This document shows, piece by piece, positions 45,291-53,027 of a stretch of DNA of 53,027 bases. The translations under genes were made by a program, and so were the position numbers. The notes under the pieces were generated by a model. The model was given only the letters and a program-made list of their open reading frames with translations. It ran no database searches and was not told the origin of the DNA. Location: NCBI RefSeq assembly GCF_900115065.1, contig NZ_FOVE01000022.1, positions 1-53,027 on the forward strand. Reading direction: 5' to 3'. Source of the stretch: Formivibrio citricus (GTDB lineage: Bacteria; Pseudomonadota; Gammaproteobacteria; Burkholderiales; Chitinibacteraceae). Each line of letters begins with the position of its first letter. Positions within the stretch are counted from its first letter, which is position 1.

Positions 45291-46270
45291 AAATGGGCGC
45301 AGACAAAGGAATGGCAAAAAAGACCGCGGCCTGTCTGGCTACGGCGCTGCTCGCAGCCTGCTCCAGCACACCGCGTCAAAGCGCGCCTGTCGTCGTTTCC
45401 ACAGGCAGCAAGCCGGCAACTTCGCCCGCCATTTCCGGTCAACCCTCGCCTTATTCCTGCAGCTACAACCCACCAGCCGGTGCCAGGGGCAATTTCTACA
45501 AGGACGATGGCCCGCTGGAATTGCCGGGAACACTGGAATTCGTTCCCGAACCGCTTCCGCGTACGGAACCGTTGCACCGCTGGGCCAACAATCCATACAC
45601 GGTGCTCGGGCAAAAGTTCATCCCGCTCAAGACGCCGGGAGAGTGGACGGAACGCGGTATCGGCTCATGGTACGGCCGCAAGTTCCACGGCCAGAAAACA
45701 TCGAGCGGTGAGACCTATGACATGTTCGGCATGACGGCTGCGCACCCTACCTTGCCGATCCCGAGCTATGCCCGCGTCACCCATCTGAAAAACGGTCGCA
45801 GCGTCGTTGTGCGCATCAACGACCGCGGTCCATTCCTCAAAGGACGAATCATCGACCTGTCTTTCCTCGCCGCCTGCCGGCTCGGCTATGCCGGCAACGG
45901 CAGCGCAGAACTGGAAGTCGTCAGCCTGCTTCCGGGAGAAAAGACACCTGCCAGTGCGGCAATTTCCTCCTCCGCGCCGTCCACGGCAATCACTGCTCCG
46001 GCAGAGCCGGTATTGCAGGCTGCCGTACCTGCGCGTCCGGGCTCCGTCTTCCTGCAACTGGGCGCTTTCAGTTCGCGCAGCAATGCGGAAAGTTTTCACG
46101 CCCACCTTGCGAGGGAGCTTGACGAAGCCCAGGCAAACCGGCTTGCCATCCAGGAAGCCGGAACCATCTACCGCGTACGGCTCGGCCCGTTCCCGGACCG
46201 GGCCACGGCACTCGCCATGGCAGAAAAACTCACCGGACAGAAAAACCTTCCGGCGGTCATTGCGCGCTGA
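45287..46270 (+). CDS. rlpA: Septal ring lytic transglycosylase-type lipoprotein RlpA
   Basis: The 327-residue protein has a lipoprotein signal with lipobox LAAC (Cys25), a double-psi beta-barrel (GIGSWYGRKFHGQKTSSGE, MFGMTAAHPTLPIPSYARVT, VRINDRGPFLKGRIIDLS) and a C-terminal SPOR domain (VFLQLGAFSSRSNAESFHAH...). RlpA cleaves denuded glycan strands; SPOR targets septal peptidoglycan. The ATG at 45287 overlaps rodA (ATGA), but GGGGG directly abuts it; an ATG at 45293 has the purine tract 7 nt upstream and may be the real start. Confidence 0.93.
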   Translation: MKMGADKGMAKKTAACLATALLAACSSTPRQSAPVVVSTGSKPATSPAISGQPSPYSCSYNPPAGARGNFYKDDGPLELPGTLEFVPEPLPRTEPLHRWANNPYTVLGQKFIPLKTPGEWTERGIGSWYGRKFHGQKTSSGETYDMFGMTAAHPTLPIPSYARVTHLKNGRSVVVRINDRGPFLKGRIIDLSFLAACRLGYAGNGSAELEVVSLLPGEKTPASAAISSSAPSTAITAPAEPVLQAAVPARPGSVFLQLGAFSSRSNAESFHAHLARELDEAQANRLAIQEAGTIYRVRLGPFPDRATALAMAEKLTGQKNLPAVIAR

Positions 46271-46383
46271 GAACCTGATCGCAATCCGTAGCGAAAGGCC
46301 CGCTGCGGGATGAAGAGCAGAGAAGGCCTGATCAGTGCCACACAACACGACCGTGAACAGGTTCCAAGAAAAACCGTTGCCTG

Positions 46384-46422
46384 AAATGAACACAGCCCGT
46401 CTTGCCGGGCTGTGTTTCATTT
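46384..46422. terminator. Bidirectional terminator between rlpA and the GGDEF-EAL gene
   Basis: ACACAGCCCG and CGGGCTGTGT, extended by AAATGA/TCATTT, form a long stem between convergent genes. Bases 46271-46383 hold no gene. Confidence 0.8.
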
Positions 46423-46447
46423 CAATCCCAAGAATGCTGCATCGCTC

Positions 46448-49267
46448 TCACCGCATCAAACTCGGATGTTCGCGGGAAGGCCGGTCAAGGTAATAGCCCT
46501 GCACCTGATCGATGCCAATTTCCAGTAGCATGTTGAAGATTTCCTCGTTCTCCACGAACTCGGCAATCGTGATCTTGCCCATGTCACGGGCCATGGCGAC
46601 CATGCCGCGGACGAAGACCTCGCTATCGTGGTTCACCGGCAAGTCGCGGATGAACAAGCCGTCGATCTTGAGCACATCGGCCTTGAGCTGCTTGAGATAG
46701 GCGAACGAGGAAAAGCCGGTCCCGAAATCATCCAGACAAACCGTGCAACCGGTGGCCCGCAACGCATCGATAAAACGCTGCGCATCGCGCATGTCCGAAA
46801 CGGCAGCGGTTTCAGTCAATTCCACCAGCAAGCGACGCGGCTCGACTTGGCGCGAGGCCAGAAGCCTGCTGATATATTCCGGCAATCCCGGCTCATCGAA
46901 AGAGCGCCCGGAAATATTGATCGCGATGGAAGGGATTTCCTGGCGCAGACTCAAGAGATCGACCACCTGGTGCAGCACCCAGCGGTCGATTTCGATGATC
47001 TTGCCGGTCGTTTCCGCGTGCGGAATGAATTGCCCAGGCATGATGATCTCGCCGGGAGACTGGGCATCCTTCATGCGCACCAGCGCCTCAAGGTGCGCCA
47101 GACTCTTGTCTGCCGCATGATAGATTCCCTGGAAGTGCAGCTCGAATCCGTCGTGCTTCAGCGCATCGAGAATCCGGTCTTTCCACGACAGGCGGGCAAT
47201 GACACTGCGCGACTGATCGGCCTCGCGCCGATACAGGCGCCACGTCGATTTGCCCGCCGACTTGGCCTGATACATGGCCGAATCGGCATGCGCCACGAGC
47301 TCGGCCGCATTGCCGGCATGCTGCGGAAACATGGCCACGCCAACACTGGTCGAAGGCCGCATGGAATGGCCGTTGGCCGAGAACTGCACCTGCGAAACGG
47401 TCATGACGATGCGTTCGGCAAGCCTGCTGACTTCATATTCGTTGCAGTCCGGCACCAGCACGGCGAACTCGTCGCCGCCCAGGCGCGCCAGTACTTCGTG
47501 ACGGCGCACCTGATGGCCAACTTCCTTGGCGATCACCTGCAATAACTGATCGCCGACGCCATGCCCAAGCGTATCGTTGACATGCTTGAACTCGTCCAGA
47601 TCGAAGAACAGCAACGCCATCGCCCCTTGGCGGCGGTCGGTATCCGATACCATGCGTTCCAGTTCCTGCTGAAAACGGTGCCGGTTGTAGAGCCCGGTCA
47701 AGGCATCGCGCTCAGCCAGATTGACCATGTGATCCGCCAACAGGCGTTCCTGTGTCACATCTTCGTAGATCCACATGCGTCCATTAGCCACGCCCTGCTG
47801 ATCCAGCACCCGGTAGCAATGCTGGGTGATGATGCGTCCATCGTTCATGGTCAGTTCGCCGTGATCGATACGGGCGTCGGCCTGGATGCGGTCTTCAAGA
47901 TAAGTGGTCAAAACATCGGAAACCATGGGACGGTTTTCGGCTTGCTGCAGCACCATGCCGATGGCGCGGCCAACCAGGTTTTGCGACTTGGAAACTCCCC
48001 ACAATTCGCAAAAAGCCGGGTTGTGAAAAGCGATCCGGTTGTCATTGTCGACGAACAGCACGCCGAAACGCATGGCTGAAAGCAACGCCATCAGCCGGGC
48101 ACGCTCGGTTTCTGCGCGCGCCAGATAGCTCTGTCCCAAGGAATGAATCTGCCGTAATTCGGCAACGGCCTTGCGCAGCGCCAGGCGATCATCCTTGAGC
48201 TCGGAGTTGTCGCGCAGGCTGGCACGCAACCCCAGATACTGGCCTCGCCCGTCGAAAAGCGGTTGCCACGCCAGCGAAGCCCAGAACAGCCGGCCATCGC
48301 GGGACTGTCCGCGGAACTCGAAATCCTGCGAGGTCGTACGGTTCTGCAGGGCGAACTCCAGCGCATCCGCCAACCTGCCCCGCTCTTCCGGCGTTGCAAG
48401 AATCAGCGGAAAATCGGGCAACAGCATGCATTCGTTGACAGCATATCCCGTCAGGCGGGCAATTGAGGCATTAACCCAGACGAGCTTGCCTTCCGGGTTC
48501 AGCCAGAGTTCGGCGCTGTAGGTATAGTCAGCGATGATGTGAAAACGTTCTTCGCTCTGCGAAAGCGCGACCACCCTGTCGCGGATGGAACGGGCCATCT
48601 CGTTGAAACGCTGAGAAAGCTGGACGATTTCATCGCTGCCGTGAGCGGTATCCATTTCCTTGTAGGTTCCGTTGGCTGCAGCTTCAGTGACGGCGATCAG
48701 GCGATGCAGGTGACGCGTCAACCAAAGCCCCGTCAGCATCAGCAACAAAACGGACAACACCAAGCCGCTGAACAGCGCGACTGCGCCCTGCCGGGCAAGG
48801 CTCGACACCCCTTCGCGCAGGATGCCGGTCGAAATTCCGAAACGCAATTCGCCGAGCTTTTCCCCGCCCTGACTAATCGGAGTAGCTGCATCGACCAGAG
48901 CGGGCAAGACACCCCGCTCCTTCAACTGGCGAATCTCCGGCAAGGGGCGCGAGATGTCCCAGCCGCGCGCGGCGATGATGCGACCGTTAGCATCGAGCAG
49001 AATCAGATAATCGATACCTTCCGGAGCCCGGATGCCGTCGAGCAAATCGGCTGCGCGCGCCAGATCACCCACGGAAAGCGGGGCCGCAAACGCCACGCTC
49101 AAGAGGCGCGACAGTTCCGCAACCCGCACTTCGGTCGCACGCGCCACAGTATCGTTCCAGACGCGGATCGTACTGAACAACAATGCAGCAAGAACCGCCC
49201 CCTGCAAAAGCACGCAGGCGACAATCAGGCGCGAACGCAACGAAGTAAGAAAAGGTATCTTCAACAT
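46448..49267 (-). CDS. Membrane-bound PAS-GGDEF-EAL c-di-GMP turnover protein
   Basis: The 939-residue protein has TM1 (~13-33), a periplasmic domain (~34-160), TM2 (~163-186), HAMP (~187-240), two PAS domains (~245-365 and ~385-510), GGDEF (motif at 597-601) and EAL (motif at 727-729 in HLEALVRM). EAL catalytic features look present: NISGRSF, ELTETAAV, DDFGTGFSSF, KIDGLF, EFVENEE, QGYYLDRP. The RxxD inhibitory site five residues before GGDEF reads RRHE. It could therefore make, degrade or only sense c-di-GMP; the balance cannot be read from sequence. Confidence 0.92.
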   Translation of the reverse strand: MLKIPFLTSLRSRLIVACVLLQGAVLAALLFSTIRVWNDTVARATEVRVAELSRLLSVAFAAPLSVGDLARAADLLDGIRAPEGIDYLILLDANGRIIAARGWDISRPLPEIRQLKERGVLPALVDAATPISQGGEKLGELRFGISTGILREGVSSLARQGAVALFSGLVLSVLLLMLTGLWLTRHLHRLIAVTEAAANGTYKEMDTAHGSDEIVQLSQRFNEMARSIRDRVVALSQSEERFHIIADYTYSAELWLNPEGKLVWVNASIARLTGYAVNECMLLPDFPLILATPEERGRLADALEFALQNRTTSQDFEFRGQSRDGRLFWASLAWQPLFDGRGQYLGLRASLRDNSELKDDRLALRKAVAELRQIHSLGQSYLARAETERARLMALLSAMRFGVLFVDNDNRIAFHNPAFCELWGVSKSQNLVGRAIGMVLQQAENRPMVSDVLTTYLEDRIQADARIDHGELTMNDGRIITQHCYRVLDQQGVANGRMWIYEDVTQERLLADHMVNLAERDALTGLYNRHRFQQELERMVSDTDRRQGAMALLFFDLDEFKHVNDTLGHGVGDQLLQVIAKEVGHQVRRHEVLARLGGDEFAVLVPDCNEYEVSRLAERIVMTVSQVQFSANGHSMRPSTSVGVAMFPQHAGNAAELVAHADSAMYQAKSAGKSTWRLYRREADQSRSVIARLSWKDRILDALKHDGFELHFQGIYHAADKSLAHLEALVRMKDAQSPGEIIMPGQFIPHAETTGKIIEIDRWVLHQVVDLLSLRQEIPSIAINISGRSFDEPGLPEYISRLLASRQVEPRRLLVELTETAAVSDMRDAQRFIDALRATGCTVCLDDFGTGFSSFAYLKQLKADVLKIDGLFIRDLPVNHDSEVFVRGMVAMARDMGKITIAEFVENEEIFNMLLEIGIDQVQGYYLDRPSREHPSLMR

Positions 49268-49449
49268 TTAAAATCTGGGCAAAATCCGAAAGGTGTTCTG
49301 GTTATTCTAATTGTTTATAGCCCGCGGTAAGGAAACGGGTTGGGTTTCATTTTGCCCGATGTCGCCCATAACTGGAAACCACATCGAACCGCGATGCCGT
49401 CCGCAGTGGAAGTTGGTAAGATCGCCCGACAAGCACAAGTCAAACCACA

Positions 49450-51618
49450 ATGAGCCAAATCCTGAAAACAATTCTGCGGTGGGCATTCCGGATACTGTTC
49501 CGTGTCGAAATACAGGGCCGCTGGCCCGATCCCCTGCCGCAACGGCTGTTGATCGTCGCCAACCACGAATCCTTTCTCGACGGCGTGCTGCTGGCGCTGT
49601 TCCTGCCGGCCAATCCGGTGTTCGTGCTGCACACCTGGGTGGCTCAGAGTCGTTTCTACGGCTGGATCATCCGCTTCGTCGACTATCTGGCCGTCGATCC
49701 CACCAACCCCATGGCCATCAAACAGGTCGTCAAACTGGTAGAAGCCGGCCGCCCCGTGGTGATCTTCCCGGAAGGACGCATCACTGTCACCGGCTCGCTG
49801 ATGAAGGTCTACGACGGCCCGGCATTCGTCGCTGCGCATACCGGTGCCGATATCCTGCCCGTCCGCCTCGACGGCCCGAGCCTGAGCTATTTCAGTCGCT
49901 TGGGCGGAGGCCATCCGCGGCACTTCTTGCCCAAGCTGCGTCTGACCCTGATGCCGCTGGAAAAAATCGACATCCCGCCCACCGAATCGCCGCACGAGCG
50001 CCGCCGCCAAGCCGGCGAAGCACTGCGCCGGCTCATGCAGCACATGCTGTTCGCCTCGCGTCCGGCCGGCACGCTCTACGAAGCGCTGCTCGACTCCATC
50101 GCGGTCTGGGGACGCAAGCACCGGCTGATCGAGGACATACGGCAGATCGAACACTCCTACGGCGAATTCCTGAAAATGACGCTGGCACTCGGCCGGCTGG
50201 GCTGCCGGCTGGCCCCGAAAGACGCGCGCATCGGCGTGTTGCTGCCCAACGCCGTTCCGACGCTGGCCCTGATCACCGGCTTGGGCGCGATGCGGCGCAT
50301 TCCGGCCATGCTCAACTACACGGCAGGGCAAGCCGGGATCGAAGCCGCCTGCGAGCTGGCTCAGATCAAGGTCATCATCACCTCGCGCGCCTTCGAGGAA
50401 GGCGCCAACCTGCATCACCTCACCCATGGATTGGCACGCAATTTCACCCTGCTTTATCTGGAAGACCTGCGTCCGCAGTTTTCTCTGCGCGACAAGCTCT
50501 GGCTGCTGTGCGCGCTCTGCGCCCCGCGCCGGGCCGTACCGTTCGGCCAGGCAGAAGAAGAAGCGATTACCCTCTTCACCTCGGGATCGGAAGGCACGCC
50601 CAAGGGCGTCGTGCTCAGCCACCGCAACCTGCTCGCCAACCTGGCGCAGATTCGCTCGGTGATCGCCTTCAATGCCAGCGACAAATTCCTCAGCGCCCTG
50701 CCGCTGTTTCACGCCTTCGGCCTGACTGCGGGCGCGCTGTTGCCGCTCCTGACCGGAACCCGTCTTTTTCTCTATCCGTCGCCGCTACACTACCGCGTGA
50801 TTCCGGAACTTGCCTACGATCGCGATTGCACCGTGCTGTTCGGCACCAGCACCTTCCTCGGCCACTATGCCAAGCATGCCCATCCTTACGATTTCTACCG
50901 CGTGCGGTATGTGGTCGCCGGCGCGGAGCGGCTCGCCCAGCGCGTGCGGGAAACGTGGTTCGAGAAATTCGGCATCCGCATCCTTGAGGGCTACGGAACC
51001 ACCGAAACGTCGCCGGTACTGTCGGTCAACACCCCGATGGCCTACCAAACCGGCTCGGTCGGCCAGTTCCTGCCGGGCATCGATTTCTGGCTGGAGCCGG
51101 TTCCGGATTTCCCCGAAGGCGGCATCCTGCACGTCAGGGGACCGAACGTCATGAAGGGCTACCTGCTCGCCGCTCACCCCGGCCGGATCGAGCCGGTAGC
51201 TTCATCCCGGGGCCCCGGGTGGTATTGCACCGGAGACATCGTCTCAATCGACGAAAACGGCTTCGTCACTATCAAGGGCCGTGTCAAACGCTTTGCCAAA
51301 ATCGCAGGGGAAATGGTCTCGCTCGAAGCGGTCGAGAATCTGGCGCATACCATCGACCCGCTGGCCCTGCACGCCGCCTGCAGCCGCATGGACGAATCGC
51401 GCGGCGAATCGCTGATCCTCTTCACCACCAGCCCGCTCCTGACGCAGGAGCGCCTGCAGGCCACTGCCCGGCAACACGGACTGCCTGCGCTACTGGTACC
51501 GCGTGACATCCGGGTTCAGGATTCGCTCCCGCAACTGGGGTCGGGAAAAATCGATTACGTTGCACTGAAACAACGGATCGACAAAGGCTCAACGTTCCAG
51601 GATGGACATCCCGCGTGA
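49450..51618 (+). CDS. aas: Bifunctional acyl-ACP synthetase / lysophospholipid acyltransferase
   Basis: Aas re-acylates lysophosphatidylethanolamine at the inner membrane. The 722-residue length matches E. coli Aas (719). The N-terminal acyltransferase has NHESFLDG (HX4D, His about 39) and FPEGRITVTGS; the C-terminal AMP-forming ligase has TSGSEGTPKGVVLSHRN (about residue 376), EGYGTTETSPVLSVN and the TGD motif in WYCTGDIVSID. A hydrophobic stretch joins the halves. No clear Shine-Dalgarno sequence precedes the ATG. It is monocistronic. Confidence 0.93.
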   Translation: MSQILKTILRWAFRILFRVEIQGRWPDPLPQRLLIVANHESFLDGVLLALFLPANPVFVLHTWVAQSRFYGWIIRFVDYLAVDPTNPMAIKQVVKLVEAGRPVVIFPEGRITVTGSLMKVYDGPAFVAAHTGADILPVRLDGPSLSYFSRLGGGHPRHFLPKLRLTLMPLEKIDIPPTESPHERRRQAGEALRRLMQHMLFASRPAGTLYEALLDSIAVWGRKHRLIEDIRQIEHSYGEFLKMTLALGRLGCRLAPKDARIGVLLPNAVPTLALITGLGAMRRIPAMLNYTAGQAGIEAACELAQIKVIITSRAFEEGANLHHLTHGLARNFTLLYLEDLRPQFSLRDKLWLLCALCAPRRAVPFGQAEEEAITLFTSGSEGTPKGVVLSHRNLLANLAQIRSVIAFNASDKFLSALPLFHAFGLTAGALLPLLTGTRLFLYPSPLHYRVIPELAYDRDCTVLFGTSTFLGHYAKHAHPYDFYRVRYVVAGAERLAQRVRETWFEKFGIRILEGYGTTETSPVLSVNTPMAYQTGSVGQFLPGIDFWLEPVPDFPEGGILHVRGPNVMKGYLLAAHPGRIEPVASSRGPGWYCTGDIVSIDENGFVTIKGRVKRFAKIAGEMVSLEAVENLAHTIDPLALHAACSRMDESRGESLILFTTSPLLTQERLQATARQHGLPALLVPRDIRVQDSLPQLGSGKIDYVALKQRIDKGSTFQDGHPA

Positions 51619-51744
51619 CCCTGGTCTGAATCAGTCACACACAACACATATCCGTAAACAAATACAAGGCCTACACCGCACAAATACTTTCTAACAGCAA
51701 AAGAATGAATTAATATTTGCGCAATTTTTGTCCAGATTGCGCCC

Positions 51745-53027
51745 ATGCCTCCCCTGTCCCTCCCGGATTTTGCCTCTCTCTTCCAGCAAAGCGCCCGCCT
51801 GCTGACGCTCCGCCTGGAGGGTCTGGCCGGCGAGGACTTGCTGCCCCATACGTTGCAGGGCGAGGAAGGGCTGTCCCGGCTGTACCGCCATGCGCTGGTC
51901 TGCCTGTCCCCCGATGCCGGGCTGGAACTCAAATCCCTGCTGGGCCGGGCGGCGCGCCTGGGCATTTTGAGCGCCGACGGGGCTGAGCGAGTCATTTGCG
52001 GGTTGGTGACGGCGGCGGAGTATCTGGGCTCGGATGGCGGGTTTGCCCGCTATGGCCTGACTATCGAACCCGCTCTGGCTTTACTGGCTTTGCGGCGCAC
52101 CAGTCGGGTGTTTCAGGACTTGAGCGTGCCCGACATCGTCCAGCAGGTGCTGGAGGAGCATCAGGCCGACAATCCGGCATTTACCTCGACCTTCCAGTTT
52201 TCCGCCGAAACCCGCCTTAGTTATGCCCCCCGTTCCTACTGTCTGCAATACCGCGAATCCGATCTGGACTTCATCACCCGGTTGTTGGCGGAGGAAGGGA
52301 TCAGCTATACCTTCCGCTTCGATGATTCAGGCGAAACCCCAATCCATACGCTGGTGTTGTTCGACGATGTCTGGTCGTTGCCGGCTTGTTCACAAGCGGC
52401 GGTGCGTTTTCATCGCAACGATGCGACCGAACAGGCAGACGGGGTGACCGCGTGGCAATCCGTTCGCCGTCTGCAAAGTGGGCGCACGTCCCTGGCAAGT
52501 TTCGATTACCAGCCGGTTTCAACCGTACAAGCCGGCGAGGCGCATCTACAAAACCATGGGGAACAAGGCAATGCCGCGTTGGCGACGCTGGAGGACTACG
52601 ATCCGCAAACGCTGTATTTCGGGCGCGATGCCGATGACCTCGCCCGTTATGCGCAGTTGCGCCAGCAGGCCCACGATCTGACGGCGAAGGCCTTTACCGG
52701 GGTCGGGGCGGTGCGGCAATTGGGCGCGGGCCAATGGTTCCGGCTCGACGAGCATCCGGCCCATGCCGGGGACTTGGCCGATGCGCGGGAATTCATCGTG
52801 CTCAGCCAGACGCTGACCGCACGCAACAACCTGCCGGATGAATTGAACCGGCAACGCTCCGCTCCATCTCCATCCACTGAATCCTCCCCACTGTTCGAGA
52901 ACCGCTTTACGGCAGTTCGCCGTGGGGTGGCGGTGGTGCCGGGAGTCAGTGCCGAGGCAAGGGACAGTACGGTTGCGGGGAATGGTGATTTTGCGGGAAA
53001 CGGCTTGATGCCGCTGGCCGTGCCATT
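51745..53027 (+). CDS. vgrG: VgrG-family type VI secretion spike protein, 5' part
   Basis: An open frame runs from ATG 51745 to the right edge without a stop (427 codons visible). The sequence matches the gp27-like part of VgrG: SRLYRHALVCLSPDAGLELK, YCLQYRESDLDFITRLLAEE, GISYTFRF, ATLEDYDPQTLYFG, FIVLSQTLTARNNLP. The gp5 part and any effector extension lie beyond the window. No other T6SS gene is visible. Upstream 51619-51744 is AT-richer and contains a possible promoter; no good ribosome-binding site precedes the ATG, so an alternative start is possible. Confidence 0.85.
   Translation, partial: MPPLSLPDFASLFQQSARLLTLRLEGLAGEDLLPHTLQGEEGLSRLYRHALVCLSPDAGLELKSLLGRAARLGILSADGAERVICGLVTAAEYLGSDGGFARYGLTIEPALALLALRRTSRVFQDLSVPDIVQQVLEEHQADNPAFTSTFQFSAETRLSYAPRSYCLQYRESDLDFITRLLAEEGISYTFRFDDSGETPIHTLVLFDDVWSLPACSQAAVRFHRNDATEQADGVTAWQSVRRLQSGRTSLASFDYQPVSTVQAGEAHLQNHGEQGNAALATLEDYDPQTLYFGRDADDLARYAQLRQQAHDLTAKAFTGVGAVRQLGAGQWFRLDEHPAHAGDLADAREFIVLSQTLTARNNLPDELNRQRSAPSPSTESSPLFENRFTAVRRGVAVVPGVSAEARDSTVAGNGDFAGNGLMPLAVP

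Overview
The window reads as a chromosomal segment of a betaproteobacterium. The 16S rRNA 5' end at the left edge has the class-typical start, and the gene neighbourhoods (gatCAB next to mreBCD-mrdA-rodA-rlpA; gpmI-envC-ctpA; pilT-pilU beside yggS-proC-yggT; a long-form infA beside cspA) are those of that class. The order is less certain; Nitrosomonadales or Rhodocyclales-like is an inference. Most of the window is GC-rich housekeeping DNA with tight operons. The exceptions are one AT-rich gene (2528-4207) and several families of intergenic repeats.

Layout. 1-563: the 5' end of a 16S gene leaving the window on the minus strand, with its promoter and boxA, and a tRNA-Leu(UAA). 644-2311: ettA. 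2528-4600: an AT-rich orphan ATPase and the 5' stump of a gene cut by a palindromic element. 4829-7443: an EF-hand-type protein, a small membrane protein behind a Fur-like site, and an orphan protein, with two copies of a dispersed repeat. 7830-9182: infA, cspA, ssb. 9438-12236: a periplasmic binding protein followed by a membrane diguanylate cyclase. 12293-15927: uvrA-lgt. 16233-18419: pilT-pilU. 18454-20873: yggS-proC-yggT-yggU. 20863-23193: fxsA, cutA, dsbD. 23334-24793: arsR-type regulator, methyltransferase and gloA on the minus strand. 25072-29346: gpmI-envC-ctpA. 29490-30726: a small unknown gene and moeB/thiF. 31041-32179: GST and GNAT genes. 32275-35201: two paralogous exported proteins built from 6 and 4 copies of an ~86-residue Cys/His-containing helical repeat. 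35389-39532: gatC-gatA-(lysE)-gatB. 39691-46270: the elongasome operon mreBCD-mrdA-rodA-rlpA. 46448-49267: a GGDEF-EAL protein. 49450-51618: aas. 51745 to the right edge: the 5' part of a vgrG gene.

How the genes work together. Cell-envelope functions dominate: rod-shape machinery, amidase activation (envC), a C-terminal processing protease, lipoprotein maturation (lgt), phospholipid recycling (aas), periplasmic thiol reduction (dsbD) and pilus retraction (pilT/pilU). Two membrane c-di-GMP enzymes suggest surface-lifestyle control.

The most unusual contents are the repeat-protein pair at 32275-35201, the AT-rich ATPase, and the repeats: four copies of a ~270-310 bp element (two with terminal inverted repeats), a 163-bp element with perfect 17-bp termini, and snap-back repeats that abut stop codons and flank a lysE gene lodged inside gatCAB. 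No CRISPR array, prophage or intact insertion sequence was seen.
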